Shown here: piece after piece, positions 1 through 9,129 of the stretch | Numbering within the stretch: the first letter of the stretch is position 1 | Layout of the letters: the number at the start of each line of letters is the position of its first letter | Source: Azospirillum sp. TSA2s | GTDB taxonomy: Bacteria > Pseudomonadota > Alphaproteobacteria > Azospirillales > Azospirillaceae | Reading direction: 5' to 3' | Length of the DNA: 64,000 nt | Assembly: GCF_004923315.1 (NCBI RefSeq) | Contig: NZ_CP039650.1 | Coordinates: 1,823,501 to 1,887,500, forward strand | The notes under the pieces: model-generated | Database searches by the model: none | What the model saw: only the letters and a program-made list of their open reading frames with translations | Told to the model about the DNA's origin: nothing | Program-made: the position numbers and the translations under genes

Positions 1-555
1 TCCGTCTTCGCGGTGGAGGTGCCGCTGGCCGGCCATGACGGCGACCGGTCGGGTGACGACTCCGCCGACAGCGACCCTGACCCGGCGGTCGGCCAGTCTG
101 CGTCCGCAACTCCGACGGCGGCCGGCACGGTGCTGGTGATCGAGGACGATGCCATGCAGTTGGAAGGGATCGGGCTGCTGTTGCAGGGCTGGGGCTATGC
201 CGTCATCCCTGCCCGCGGCATCGACGAGGCCTGTGCCGGGCTGGACGGGGGCGCCGCCACTCCGGACCTCGTGCTGTCCGACCTGCGCCTGTCGGGGCCG
301 GAGACCGGCATAGACGCCATCCAGGCGGTGCGTGCCCGCTGCGGCCGGCGGGTGCCGGGCGTCATCGTCACCGGCGACACCGATCCCGACCGGCTGCGCA
401 GCGTCGACCGCAGCGGCTTTCCCCTGGTCCACAAGCCTTGCGACCCTGCCGCCCTGCGCCGCCTGCTGAGCCACAGCCTGAAGGCCGGACGGGGAGCCCT
501 CCTGGCCGGCGGGCGGCGGCCCGACACCGCCTGGAACACCGGCTGCTCGCGTTAG
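1..555 (+). CDS. Hybrid histidine kinase, C-terminal end with receiver domain (partial)
   Basis: The frame is open from the first base, so the gene begins outside the window. The first residues (SVFAVEVPLAG) match the last strand of a histidine kinase ATPase domain. After an Asp/Ser/Pro-rich linker comes a complete receiver domain at about residues 42-165. It has an acidic pair in VIEDD, a phospho-acceptor Asp in LSDLRL, Thr in IVTGDT and Lys in LVHKP. The protein therefore accepts a phosphate from its own or another kinase and is expected to be cytoplasmic or membrane-anchored. The receiver closely resembles that of the hybrid kinase at 58894-60357: both have SDLRL, VPG, TGDTDP-RLR and HKP in the same order. 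A C-terminal tail of about 25 residues follows the domain. The input domain is not visible. Confidence 0.85.
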   Translation, partial: SVFAVEVPLAGHDGDRSGDDSADSDPDPAVGQSASATPTAAGTVLVIEDDAMQLEGIGLLLQGWGYAVIPARGIDEACAGLDGGAATPDLVLSDLRLSGPETGIDAIQAVRARCGRRVPGVIVTGDTDPDRLRSVDRSGFPLVHKPCDPAALRRLLSHSLKAGRGALLAGGRRPDTAWNTGCSR

Positions 556-608
556 GCAATCCGCGTTCGTGCATTTTCGTTCCGCAACATTTTATCGGTG
601 CGGTTTTC

Positions 609-626
609 ACGTCATAAAACTGTAAA
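609..626 (+). promoter_or_regulatory. Pho-box-like site upstream of ugpB
   Basis: The sequence GTCATAAAACTGTAA lies about 215 bases upstream of ugpB. It resembles the PhoB box consensus (two CTGTCAT-type direct repeats separated by an A/T-rich tetramer), with 13 of 18 positions agreeing by eye. The ugp operon is PhoB-controlled in other proteobacteria, so the location fits. A TTGACA hexamer follows at 635-640, but I see no convincing -10 partner. Only one box is seen. Confidence 0.5.
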
Positions 627-839
627 GCGGCGTCTTGACAGACCCTGGTATGCGTGCGCAGTGTGACGGTTAGAGCAACCAAACAGTTTCGAAAACGATC
701 ATCGTACCGCCGGTCTTTTTCGCAACCGCACACAGCGCCGTATGCGTTTGCCACCAAAACTTCACGAAAGCGTCGCGGGATGGCAACCCGTTGCCCTCAT
801 GACAACCGCGCACCATACCGGGATAGGGAGACCCACCGC

Positions 840-2195
840 ATGTTGACCCGCCGCAAGCTTGCCCTCCTGACGGGCGCCGCCACCGCCACCGCGCTGCTGT
901 TCGCCGCCGCCCTGCCGGGCTCGGCCATGGCGCAGCAGAAGACGGTGGTCGATTTCTGGCACGGCCTGCCGCAGCCGCTGGGCGGCCAGCTGGAGCAGAT
1001 CGTCAAGGACTTCAACGACAGCCAGCAGGCGGTCCAGGTCAACGCCTCCTACAAGGGCAGCTATCCGGAGACGATGCAGGCGGCCATCGCCGCCTTCCGT
1101 GCCGGCAACGCGCCGCACATCGTGCAGATGTTCGAGGTCGGGACCGCCACCATGATGGCCGCCGGCCCGGCGGTAAAGCCGGTCTACCAGCTGATGCAGG
1201 AGACGGGGGCGTCCTTCGACGCCAACGCCTACATCCCGGCGGTCAAGGGCTACTACTCGTCCAAGGACGGCAAGATGATGGCGCTGCCGTTCAACAGCTC
1301 CACCACCATCATGTTCTACAACAAGGACGCCTTCCAGAAGGCCGGCCTCGATCCCAACAAGCCGCCGGTGACCTGGCCGGAGATGATCGAGGCGGCGAAG
1401 AAGCTGAAGGCGTCGGGCTCCACCTGCCCGCTGACCACCTCGTGGCCGGTGTGGGCGCAGTTCGAGCAGCTGGGCGCCATCCACAACACGCCCTTCGCCA
1501 GCCAGGCCAACGGCTTCGGCGGCCTGAAGGCCGAGCTGAAGATCAATGCGCCGCTCTACGTCAAGCATGTCCAGACGCTGATCGACATGCAGAAGGACGG
1601 TCTGTTCAAGTATGGCGGCCGCGACAACAAGCCTGACGCCCTGTTCCCGTCGGGCGAATGCGCGATGATCCACGCCTCATCGGGCCTGCGCAGCCGTATC
1701 CTGAAGGAGGCGACCTTCGCCTGGGGTGCCGCCCCGCTGCCCTACTGGCCGGAATTCGCCAAGGATGGCCCGAAGAACAGCATCATCGGCGGCGCCGCCT
1801 TCTGGGTGATGACCTCGCCCAAGCGCACGCCGGCCGAATACAAGGCGGTGTCGCAGTTCTTCACCTACCTCGCCCGGCCCGAGGTCGACGCCAAGTGGCA
1901 CATGGACACCGGCTATGTCCCGGTGACGATGAAGGGCTTCGAGCTGACCAAGGCTCAGGGCTATTACGAGAAGAACCCCGGCGCCGACGTGCCGGCCGCC
2001 CAGTTGACCCGGACGCCGACCACCGAGAACAGCATGGGCCTGCGCCTGGGCAACCTGCCGGAAATCCGCAACATCATCCAGGAAGAGCTTGAGAAGGCCT
2101 TCCAGGGCCAGCAGGACGCCAAACAGGCGCTCGACGCCTCGATCAAGCGCGGCAATGCCGTGCTCCGCAACTTCGAGCGGGCCAACAAGGGCTGA
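840..2195 (+). CDS. ugpB: sn-glycerol-3-phosphate ABC transporter, periplasmic binding protein UgpB
   Basis: This is the periplasmic solute-binding protein that delivers sn-glycerol-3-phosphate (and its diesters) to the UgpAEC transporter. It has 451 residues, close to the usual UgpB size. The chosen ATG follows an AGGGAG ribosome site and gives a typical signal peptide: MLTRRK, then a hydrophobic stretch, then cleavage near AMAQQ. The open frame continues upstream to 654, but that extension is not protein-like. The mature protein opens with VVDFWHGL, the start of family-1 extracellular solute-binding proteins. The next genes encode the matching permeases and ATPase. Expression is probably increased on phosphate starvation, given the upstream Pho-box-like site. 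Confidence 0.95.
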   Translation: MLTRRKLALLTGAATATALLFAAALPGSAMAQQKTVVDFWHGLPQPLGGQLEQIVKDFNDSQQAVQVNASYKGSYPETMQAAIAAFRAGNAPHIVQMFEVGTATMMAAGPAVKPVYQLMQETGASFDANAYIPAVKGYYSSKDGKMMALPFNSSTTIMFYNKDAFQKAGLDPNKPPVTWPEMIEAAKKLKASGSTCPLTTSWPVWAQFEQLGAIHNTPFASQANGFGGLKAELKINAPLYVKHVQTLIDMQKDGLFKYGGRDNKPDALFPSGECAMIHASSGLRSRILKEATFAWGAAPLPYWPEFAKDGPKNSIIGGAAFWVMTSPKRTPAEYKAVSQFFTYLARPEVDAKWHMDTGYVPVTMKGFELTKAQGYYEKNPGADVPAAQLTRTPTTENSMGLRLGNLPEIRNIIQEELEKAFQGQQDAKQALDASIKRGNAVLRNFERANKG

Positions 2196-2212
2196 TCTGC
2201 TGAACGTAGTTT

Positions 2213-2364
2213 CCCTCTCCCGCCCCGGGAGAGGGAAGGGGCCCGCGAAGCGGGAAGGGTGAGGGGGTGTCCAAGGAACCTTGTGGTTCTGGATTCTTGC
2301 CTTACCCCTCACCCTCCCCACCGCTTTGCGGCGGGTCCCCTCCCTCTCCCGGGGCGGGAGAGGG
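2213..2364. repeat. Long palindromic intergenic repeat between ugpB and ugpA
   Basis: Two inverted arms, roughly 2213-2267 and 2303-2364, share CCCTCTCCCG / CGGGAGAGGG and AGGGTGAGGGG / CCCCTCACCCT. The region can fold into a long imperfect hairpin with a loop of about 35 bases. It lies inside the ugp transcript, between the gene for the abundant binding protein and the gene for the first permease. There it could stabilise the ugpB message or reduce readthrough, as REP elements do between malE and malF. It looks like a member of a dispersed palindromic family, but no second copy is in this window. Confidence 0.8.
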
Positions 2365-2386
2365 CATAAAAGAGAAAGACCAACCT

Positions 2387-3271
2387 TTGCAGCGTCGCGT
2401 CACCTTCGACAGCCGGCTGTTGCCCTATCTGCTGCTTGCGCCGCAGGTGGCGGTGACGCTGGTGTTCTTCATCTGGCCGGCGGCCCAGGCGGTCTGGCAG
2501 TCGGTGCATCTTCAGGACGCCTTCGGCATCCGCAGCGAGTTCGTCTGGTTCGAGAATTTCACCTATGTGCTGGGCGATCCGAACTATCTCGACACGCTGA
2601 AGACCACGGTGATCTTCAGCGTCGCGGTGACGGTGCTGGCGATGGGGGTGGCGCTGCTGCTGGCGGTGCTCGCCGATTCCAAGATCAAGGGCGCCAGCGC
2701 CTACAAGACGCTGCTGATCTGGCCCTATGCGCTGGCCCCGGCCGTCGCGGCGGTGCTGTGGATGTTCATCTTCAATCCCGACATCGGGTCCTTCGGCCGC
2801 GCGCTGCGGGCGCTCGGCTTTGATTGGGACTACCGGCTGAACGGCGGGCAGGCGCTGCTGATGGTGATCCTCGCCGCCAGTTGGAAGCAGGTGTCCTACA
2901 ACTTCATCTTCTTCCTGGCCGGGCTGCAGGCGATCCCGCGCTCGGTGATGGAGGCGGCCAGCATCGACGGCGCCGGGCCGGTGCGGCGGTTCTGGACCAT
3001 CACCTTCCCGCTGCTGTCGCCGACCACCTTCTTCCTGCTGGTGGTCGACATGGTCTATGCCTTCTTCGAGACCTTCGGCACCATCCACGCCCTGACCCAG
3101 GGCGGGCCGGGCAAGGCGACGGAGACGCTGATCTTCCGCGTCTATCAGGACGGCGTGGTCAACAACGACCTCGGCGGGTCGTCGGCGCAGTCGGTGATCC
3201 TGATGGTGATCGTCATCGCGCTGACCGCGGTGCAGTTCCGCTTCGTCGAGCGCAAGGTCCATTACTCATGA
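2387..3271 (+). CDS. ugpA: sn-glycerol-3-phosphate ABC transporter permease UgpA
   Basis: This is one of the two inner-membrane permease subunits of the Ugp importer. From the TTG at 2387 the protein has 294 residues, which matches E. coli UgpA (about 295). It starts MQRRVTFDSRLLPYLLLAPQ, collinear with the family N-terminus. The longer frame from 2267 would translate the palindromic repeat and is rejected. An AGAGAAAG ribosome site lies 8-10 bases upstream of the TTG. About six membrane segments are visible. The EAA loop that docks on the ATPase is present (MEAASIDGAGPVRRFWTITFP). The stop overlaps the ugpE start by ATGA, so the two permeases are translationally coupled. Confidence 0.93.
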   Translation: MQRRVTFDSRLLPYLLLAPQVAVTLVFFIWPAAQAVWQSVHLQDAFGIRSEFVWFENFTYVLGDPNYLDTLKTTVIFSVAVTVLAMGVALLLAVLADSKIKGASAYKTLLIWPYALAPAVAAVLWMFIFNPDIGSFGRALRALGFDWDYRLNGGQALLMVILAASWKQVSYNFIFFLAGLQAIPRSVMEAASIDGAGPVRRFWTITFPLLSPTTFFLLVVDMVYAFFETFGTIHALTQGGPGKATETLIFRVYQDGVVNNDLGGSSAQSVILMVIVIALTAVQFRFVERKVHYS

Positions 3272-4116
3272 AGCAGACCCGTTTCATCGATCTGGTGCCG
3301 CACATCGTCCTGATCGTCGGCGTGCTGATCTTCGCCTATCCCATTTACGTGACGCTGATCGGCTCCACCTGGGACGCCGGCACCATCGGGCGCGGCGGTC
3401 TGCCGCTGTGGCCGGGCGGGGAGGGGGCGGCCAACTACGCCCAGGCCTGGGTCGGCGAGGCGGGCGAGCGCGCCATGTACACGCCTGTCCGCACCATGAT
3501 GCTGAACAGCCTGGTGATGGCGCTGTCCATCGCGCTGGGCAAGATCGCCATCTCCATCCTGTCGGCCTATGCGGTGGCCTTCTTCCGCTTCCCGCTGCGC
3601 ATGGCCTTCTTCTGGCTGATCTTCATCACGCTGATGCTGCCGGTGGAGGTGCGGATCATCCCGACCTACAAGGTCGTCGCCGATCTGGGCCTGATCAACA
3701 CCTATGCCGGGCTGGCGATCCCGCTGATCGCCTCGGCCACCGCGACGCTGCTGTTCCGCCAGTTCTTCCTGACCATCCCGGACGAGCTGCTGGAGGCGGC
3801 GAAGATCGACGGCGCCGGGCCGGTGCGCTTCTTCATCGACGTGGTTCTGCCGCTGTCGCGCACCAACATCGCGGCGCTGTTCGTCATCCTCTTCATCTAT
3901 GGCTGGAACCAGTATCTCTGGCCGCTTCTGGTCACCAGCAGCGGCGACATGGAGACCATCGTGACCGGCATCACCAAGATGATCGGCACCGGCGAATCGG
4001 CCAACGACTGGCACATCATCATGGCGACCACGGTGCTGGCGATGCTGCCGCCGGTGGCGGTGGTGGTGTTCATGCAGCGCTGGTTCGTCAAAGGTCTTGT
4101 GGACAGCGAAAAGTAA
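3268..4116 (+). CDS. ugpE: sn-glycerol-3-phosphate ABC transporter permease UgpE
   Basis: This is the second inner-membrane permease of the Ugp importer, partner of UgpA. It has 282 residues, as expected for UgpE (about 281). The ATG overlaps the ugpA stop (ATGA). Membrane segments start near residue 11 (HIVLIVGVLIFAYPIYV), and the EAA-type loop reads LLEAAKIDGAGPVRFFIDV. The C-terminus ends in QRWFVKGLVDSEK, close to the family ending (FVKGLTEGAVKG type). ugpC follows after 25 bases in the same operon. Confidence 0.93.
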   Translation: MKQTRFIDLVPHIVLIVGVLIFAYPIYVTLIGSTWDAGTIGRGGLPLWPGGEGAANYAQAWVGEAGERAMYTPVRTMMLNSLVMALSIALGKIAISILSAYAVAFFRFPLRMAFFWLIFITLMLPVEVRIIPTYKVVADLGLINTYAGLAIPLIASATATLLFRQFFLTIPDELLEAAKIDGAGPVRFFIDVVLPLSRTNIAALFVILFIYGWNQYLWPLLVTSSGDMETIVTGITKMIGTGESANDWHIIMATTVLAMLPPVAVVVFMQRWFVKGLVDSEK

Positions 4117-4141
4117 GCGCGGGCGAAGGGAAAGAAGAACA

Positions 4142-5206
4142 ATGGCAACCGTTGAAATCCGCAACGTCCGCAAGTCCTACGGCCCGGTCGAAGCGATCAA
4201 GGGCATCGACATCGCGATCCAGGACGGCGAATTCCTCGTCCTGCTTGGGCCCTCCGGCTGCGGCAAATCCACCCTGCTGCGCATGGTGGCCGGGCTGGAA
4301 GGCATCACCGGCGGCGAGATCGCCATCGGCGGGCGCGTGGTCAATCAACTGGACCCCAAGGACCGCGACATCGCGATGGTGTTCCAGAACTACGCGCTCT
4401 ACCCGCACATGACGGTCTTCGACAACATGGCCTATGGCCTGAAGATTCGCGGGATTCCAAAGGCGGAGATCCACGCCCGCGTCGACAAGGCGGCGGAGAT
4501 CCTCGAACTCGGCCGCTTCCTCGACCGCCGGCCGAGCCAGCTGTCGGGCGGCCAGCGCCAGCGCGTCGCCATGGGCCGCGCCATCGTGCGCGAACCCGCC
4601 GCCTTCCTGTTCGACGAGCCGCTGTCGAATCTGGACGCCAAGCTGCGCACCCAGATGCGGGTGGAGATCAAGCGGCTGCAGGACCGGCTCGGCATCACCA
4701 GCCTCTACGTCACCCACGATCAGGTGGAGGCGATGACGCTGGCCGACCGTATCCTGGTGATGAACCATGGCGTGGCCGAGCAGATCGGCACGCCGCTGGA
4801 GGTCTATCAGCGCCCGGCCAGCCTGTTCGTCGCCGGCTTCATCGGCTCGCCGCCGATGAATGTGCTGGACGGCCGCATCGACGACCGTGGCGAGGCCGTG
4901 CTGCTGCCGCGCGGACAGCGTCTGCCCCTGCCGCAGCCGCGCCCGACCGATGCCGGCCGACCGGTGAAGCTGGGCATCCGGCCGGAGCATCTGGCGGTCG
5001 CCGCGGACGGTTTCTCCATCGAGATCGAACTGGTGGAGGCGCTGGGGGCCGACACGGTGGTCTATGGCCGCCTGCCGGACGGCGAGACCCTGCTGGTCCG
5101 CATGGCCGGCATCCCCACCGTGCGCGAGCGCGACCGGCTGACGGTCGCCCCGCAGGACGGCGCCCTGCACCTGTTCGACGCGGTGACGGGGCGTCGGATG
5201 GAGTGA
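4142..5206 (+). CDS. ugpC: sn-glycerol-3-phosphate ABC transporter ATP-binding protein UgpC
   Basis: This is the cytoplasmic ATPase that powers the Ugp importer. It has 354 residues (family about 356) from the ATG at 4142, preceded by GGGAAAGAAG. Walker A is GPSGCGKST, the signature is LSGGQRQRVAMGRA, Walker B is FLFDEPLSNLD, and the switch His is in VTHDQ. The C-terminal third (from about residue 235) is the TOBE/MOI-type regulatory region, with GIRPEHL as in MalK-like ATPases. The frame extends 45 bases further upstream, but that would run into ugpE and has no ribosome site. No ugpQ phosphodiesterase follows; the next gene is on the opposite strand. Confidence 0.94.
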   Translation: MATVEIRNVRKSYGPVEAIKGIDIAIQDGEFLVLLGPSGCGKSTLLRMVAGLEGITGGEIAIGGRVVNQLDPKDRDIAMVFQNYALYPHMTVFDNMAYGLKIRGIPKAEIHARVDKAAEILELGRFLDRRPSQLSGGQRQRVAMGRAIVREPAAFLFDEPLSNLDAKLRTQMRVEIKRLQDRLGITSLYVTHDQVEAMTLADRILVMNHGVAEQIGTPLEVYQRPASLFVAGFIGSPPMNVLDGRIDDRGEAVLLPRGQRLPLPQPRPTDAGRPVKLGIRPEHLAVAADGFSIEIELVEALGADTVVYGRLPDGETLLVRMAGIPTVRERDRLTVAPQDGALHLFDAVTGRRME

Positions 5207-5227
5207 CCGGGGGGAGTTAATCTCCGA

Positions 5228-5416
5228 TCAGAAGTCCGAACAGCGTCCCTTGAACTCCCAGTCGCCGTAGCGGGTCGGCTCCGGCCCCTTCGGGCCGCCG
5301 ATCTCGCCGGGCTTCTGCTCGGGGCCTTTGGCTTCCGTCCCCTCGGTGGCGGTGTTTTCGGCCACCGCCTCGGCGGCGTCCTGCTGCGGCTTGGTCTGTT
5401 CGGTCATCATATCCAT
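5228..5416 (-). CDS. DUF1674 family small protein (SDHAF4-like)
   Basis: A short acidic protein that ends in PTRYGDWEFKGRCSDF. This C-terminal signature belongs to DUF1674, related to succinate dehydrogenase assembly factor 4, which in mitochondria and some alphaproteobacteria helps mature flavinylated SdhA. The rest is a low-complexity Glu/Ala/Lys linker. I chose the start MDMMTEQTKP (62 residues). An upstream in-frame ATG at 5461 would add 15 residues, and neither has a clear ribosome site. It is convergent with ugpC. No sdh genes are nearby, so the role rests on family membership alone. Confidence 0.75.
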   Translation of the reverse strand: MDMMTEQTKPQQDAAEAVAENTATEGTEAKGPEQKPGEIGGPKGPEPTRYGDWEFKGRCSDF

Positions 5417-5509
5417 CGCGATACTGCGGACATCTTGAACGGGGGCGCGGATCGGGCCCATATCTCGGATCAGGGCGGGTTACCCCGCCTCGGCCCATCC
5501 TGAACCGAT

Positions 5510-5926
5510 ATGGCGATCATGACCAGCTATCTGAAGACCACCATTCTCCTTGCCGGCCTGACGGCGATCTTCATGGCGGTCGGCTTCCTGCTGGGCGGCA
5601 AGACCGGCCTGATCATCGCCTTCGTCTTCGCGCTGGGCATGAACCTGTTCAGCTATTGGAATTCGGGCGACATGGTGCTGTCGATGTACGGCGCCCGCGA
5701 GGTCGATGGCTACTCGGCTCCCGAATTCCACGGCATCGTCGCCCGGCTGGCGGAGCGGGCCGGCCTGCCGATGCCGCGCGTCTACATCATCGAGAACGAC
5801 CAGCCCAACGCCTTCGCCACCGGTCGCGATCCGGAGCATGCGGCGGTCGCCGCCACCACCGGCCTGCTGCAGCGGCTGACGCCGGAGGAGATCGCCGGCG
5901 TGATGGCCCATGAACTGGCCCATTAA
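5510..5926 (+). pseudogene. htpX: htpX, N-terminal half (interrupted by genomic island)
   Basis: HtpX is an inner-membrane zinc metalloprotease that degrades damaged membrane proteins. This fragment has the two N-terminal membrane helices (TTILLAGLTAIFMAVGF and GLIIAFVFALGMNL), the SAPEFHGIV region and the zinc motif HELAH. A TAA stop follows immediately. The stop belongs to the inserted island: the missing part restarts at 31143 with VKNRDTL. The truncated product of 138 residues keeps both zinc His residues but lacks the third ligand (the Glu in EFEAD), so it should be inactive. A second ATG at 5519 is an equally plausible start. The two parts together give a protein of normal HtpX size (about 340 with a Gly-rich tail). 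Confidence 0.95.
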
Positions 5927-6004
5927 GCAGAATACAAAAATCGATTTGATTTTGTCCGACCTTTGTGAGTAGATTCCCATGGTGGGGAGCCAACGAGTCG
6001 GACG

Positions 6005-7186
6005 ATGCAGCCGCGCACAAGATGGGTCATCAGCACCGATAACCTGAATGATCTCAACACGGGGTTGCAGCCGGAGCCCCGGCCAGGGGTGCCCCTCCTC
6101 CTCGTCGACGATGTGGCTGAACCTGTCGTCTGCTTCTGGATGATGGCGCTTGCGCAACGCCATTCCCCTGACACCGTCGAGACCTACTCCCGCGCCATCG
6201 AGGCATGGTGGCGCATGCTCCTGCTCCGGAAGCTCAGATGGTGGGAGATCACTTCGGTGGAATTCCAAGCCTGGACCCAGAAGCTCCGGCAGGACGGCCT
6301 GAAGACCTCCTCGTTGCACACCCTGGGCGCCGCGGTATGTAGCTTTTACAAGTGGGCGCACGCGAGCGGCTACATCGACCGCGTTCCATTCCGCATTTCG
6401 GACGGTCGATGGAAATCGAAAGGCGGGAGAGGCGCCGCCGCAGCGGAACCCCCGAAGGTGGACTTGGGAACAGTCCGCCTGGAGAAGCCGCGCATCGTCA
6501 CGGCCGAGCAGTTCGACCGGATTCTGGCGAACATACCGCACCGCGATCCCGGCTTGGTCCGCCGTGACGAACTCATGGCGCAATGCGGCAAGTGGGTGGG
6601 CCTGCGCCGTATGGAAGTCGTTGGCATCAAGGTCAGCCAGTTGCGAGGCGTGATGGAGGTCAGCCTGGGCCCGAACGCCCCGATCCCCTTCTTCGCGCTG
6701 GAACTCGACCCCGAGAGCACGAAGGGCAAGAAGGGTGGGCTCGTTCTTGTCATCCCGATGCTTGTGAAGAAATTCCGTGACTACATCGCACCGGGTGGCT
6801 ACCGCGACCAGATCGTTGAAAGGGCGCGGCAACGGGCGAAGAGGTCGGGCGAGAATTACGTCGAGCCCGACGAGGTCTTCCTGACAGACCGCGGTGCCCC
6901 GTTCAAGCGGGAAACTCTGTCGTCATACTACAGGCTGTCCGCGCGCAAGGCCCAGGTCGACAGCCGCTTCCATAGGCTGCGTCATACGGCTGCTACGAAC
7001 GTCGCACAGGTGACCTTTGATCGTGGGTCCAAGGGCTATCAGGTTGTCCAGAACCTCCTGCGGCACTCGGATGAGAAAACCAGCAGAATTTACATTGATC
7101 AGGTAGCAACTCAATCTGAGATGTATCAGAGCCTGATGAGCCTGAACGATCTGGCTATAATGGAAGAGCGTTGGAAGGCAGGCTGA
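6005..7186 (+). CDS. Tyrosine recombinase 1 of 3 (island integrase A)
   Basis: A site-specific recombinase of the phage-integrase family with 393 residues. The N-terminal SAM-like DNA-binding domain spans about residues 40-125 (HSPDTVETYSRAI...). The catalytic domain carries all recognisable active-site residues: Arg in GLRRMEV, His/Arg in FHRLRHTAAT, His in LLRHSDEKT and the Tyr nucleophile in SRIYID. It is the first gene inside the left island end, reading inwards, 3 bases before the next recombinase. Three consecutive recombinase genes are typical of tripartite integrase modules, in which the proteins act together at element ends. The 80 bases between htpX and this start hold the probable end-binding motifs and promoter. 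Confidence 0.9.
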   Translation: MQPRTRWVISTDNLNDLNTGLQPEPRPGVPLLLVDDVAEPVVCFWMMALAQRHSPDTVETYSRAIEAWWRMLLLRKLRWWEITSVEFQAWTQKLRQDGLKTSSLHTLGAAVCSFYKWAHASGYIDRVPFRISDGRWKSKGGRGAAAAEPPKVDLGTVRLEKPRIVTAEQFDRILANIPHRDPGLVRRDELMAQCGKWVGLRRMEVVGIKVSQLRGVMEVSLGPNAPIPFFALELDPESTKGKKGGLVLVIPMLVKKFRDYIAPGGYRDQIVERARQRAKRSGENYVEPDEVFLTDRGAPFKRETLSSYYRLSARKAQVDSRFHRLRHTAATNVAQVTFDRGSKGYQVVQNLLRHSDEKTSRIYIDQVATQSEMYQSLMSLNDLAIMEERWKAG

Positions 7187-7189
7187 TTC

Positions 7190-9129
7190 ATGAACAATTC
7201 ACCTGAAAATTATTTACCGAATGACATCATTGATGCTGACGGCGGGGAACTTGAACCTTATGCGTCGGCAGAGCTTGTCGAGCTCGATACCGGTGCAACG
7301 CGCATCGTCTGCAACTGGGGCCGTTCCTATGATTTCACGCCGTGGCGCGATTTGAACCCTGTCGTTCCCCTGATTGCCGCATCCTTCGCGCGTGGCCTGT
7401 CCTCGAATGAAGATGAGGCGTCAGCAAACGCTACCAACTACAGCAAATTTGATAGGCTGAAGAGGTTTCTCAGGTGGTGGTCTGGCAATCCGCGCCCCTT
7501 CGGGCAGCGCTTGCTGATCGATTACAAAGCCTACCTCTTAAAGGAGTACGCGGCATCAACCGCGTGGTCGAATCTTCAAGCATTGTTCCTGACGGTTAAT
7601 GACTTGATGGGCCGGGGAAAAATACCGCGCTTCAGCATGCCGCCGAACGTCAACCATAAGTCAGCTTTGAGCGAGGGAAAAGGCGGCGAGACGCTCGCGC
7701 ATCTTCTGCCTTCCAGTTATGCGGATGTCCGTGACCTCCCCGATCTGAACCATGCCATCCTTCTAGAATTGAAGCAATTTTGTTGGGAGAACATCCGGCG
7801 CGCGGTTACGGACTTTCAGCAGGGGCAGAAGTGGCGCGCCGAGTCGGAGAACGTCGACCTTGATGAGGTTTGGAACCGGCGGGAACCGTCGTGGACTTGG
7901 GATGAGGCGCTGGAAACGACCGCAAAGTTGATATGGAAGTATTGTGATGGATTTTACCCGAGCAAAGAGTGGTCGGACGAGACAGCCGCGAGGGTCAAGA
8001 GTGTAATTTCACGTTTCCATAGTTACGCGGCTGCAAAGCCTCCTCAGCGTAAAAAACGATTCGAGTATCTTGATCGCTGGCCGAGTTTCGAAGACGTGTG
8101 CCGGTATATTCGTCCCTATAAGGAGTTCACGTGCTTGTTCCTGCCCCTCTTTGCGGAGGCGGGCGTTGGCGCCGAAGATGTCAACGATTTGCGGCTCGAG
8201 AACCTTCAGCCCAGCGGTCCTGACGGCCGCTTCATGAAGATCGTCTGGGAAAAGGGGCGCTCGCCAGGCGCCGAGTTGAGTACGCCGAGTTTGGCTCTTG
8301 GCGGTGCGGATGCTCCGACTGTTCCTAGGGCATGGGAGATCCTCGTTCGTGAGACAGCGGAGCTTCGCTCCCGGGCACCTTCCGCGATCAAAGAGTTCCT
8401 CTTCATTGAGGGTGCCAGGCGAGAATACGAAGGCACCCACGTCTACCGCGCAATACCGCGCGAACGCTTTTTGACATTCCGTCAGAAGATCCTGGACCAA
8501 GTTCCTGAGTGGAAGGGGAAAGGCAAGCAGCCGCACTTCCACCTGCTCCGCCTGATCGCGCCTCAATTGTCCCTCAGTCTGATCCGTACAACGGCAATGA
8601 ACGTCGTGAACCATAGGTCCGGACGGGACGTCGTCCTCGCCCAGAAGTTCGCGGATCACTCGGATCCAGCACAACCACAGACAACTACTTGAACAATCCC
8701 GAAACCAAGGCGGCGGCGGAGGACGCCGTGTTCGATGGGCAGAGTCTGATGGAAAGCTGGGTGCGCAAGCCAATCACAATTCTGCCCCCCACCACCGAAG
8801 CCGTTCAGGAAGCCATTGGCGTCGATGCTCAGGTTGCGCAGGAAGTTGTCCAAGAAGAGCGCAACCTTGGCTTCGGGATCTCGCTAATCAATGAAACCCA
8901 AATCGTCCTTGATACGCCGCTCAACTGCCTTCGTATGATGCAGTGGCTGAGAAAGATGGAGATCGCCAAGGAACGTGTTCAGTGCAACAACCCTGAACGT
9001 TGGGAGAGGATCTGGGCGCCCCAAATTGGTTTGTTCGAAGCCGCTTTGAGCGACTTTCCTCGCCGCACTCTGGAGGTAGCAAAGGAACTCGACAAGGAGT
9101 ACGACCTGCCGTTCCCGGAGGTGTTTTGA
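7190..9129 (+). pseudogene. Tyrosine recombinase 2 of 3, split by a -1 frameshift
   Basis: The first frame (7190-8692) gives 500 residues ending at ADHSD followed by out-of-frame PAQPQTTT and a stop. Reading -1 from about 8666, the protein continues as STTTDNYLNNPET... to 9129. The joined protein has the expected ADHSD-STTTDNYL ending, with His in the first frame and the Tyr (8686-8688) in the second. Its active site also looks degenerate: the usual Arg of the G-x-R motif aligns with Gly in AGVGAED, and the first catalytic His aligns with Ser in LSLIRTT. There is no slippery heptamer at the shift, so a one-base loss or a sequencing error is more likely than programmed frameshifting. Coding starts 3 bases after recombinase 1. 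Its stop overlaps the start of recombinase 3. Confidence 0.8.

Noticed and set aside
762..1673. Minus-strand frame over ugpB
   Set aside because: Antisense to a clear UgpB; the composition is typical of a shadow frame.
8655..8700. Programmed -1 frameshift in recombinase 2
   Set aside because: There is no X-XXY-YYZ slippery site and no obvious downstream structure; mutation or sequencing error is simpler.
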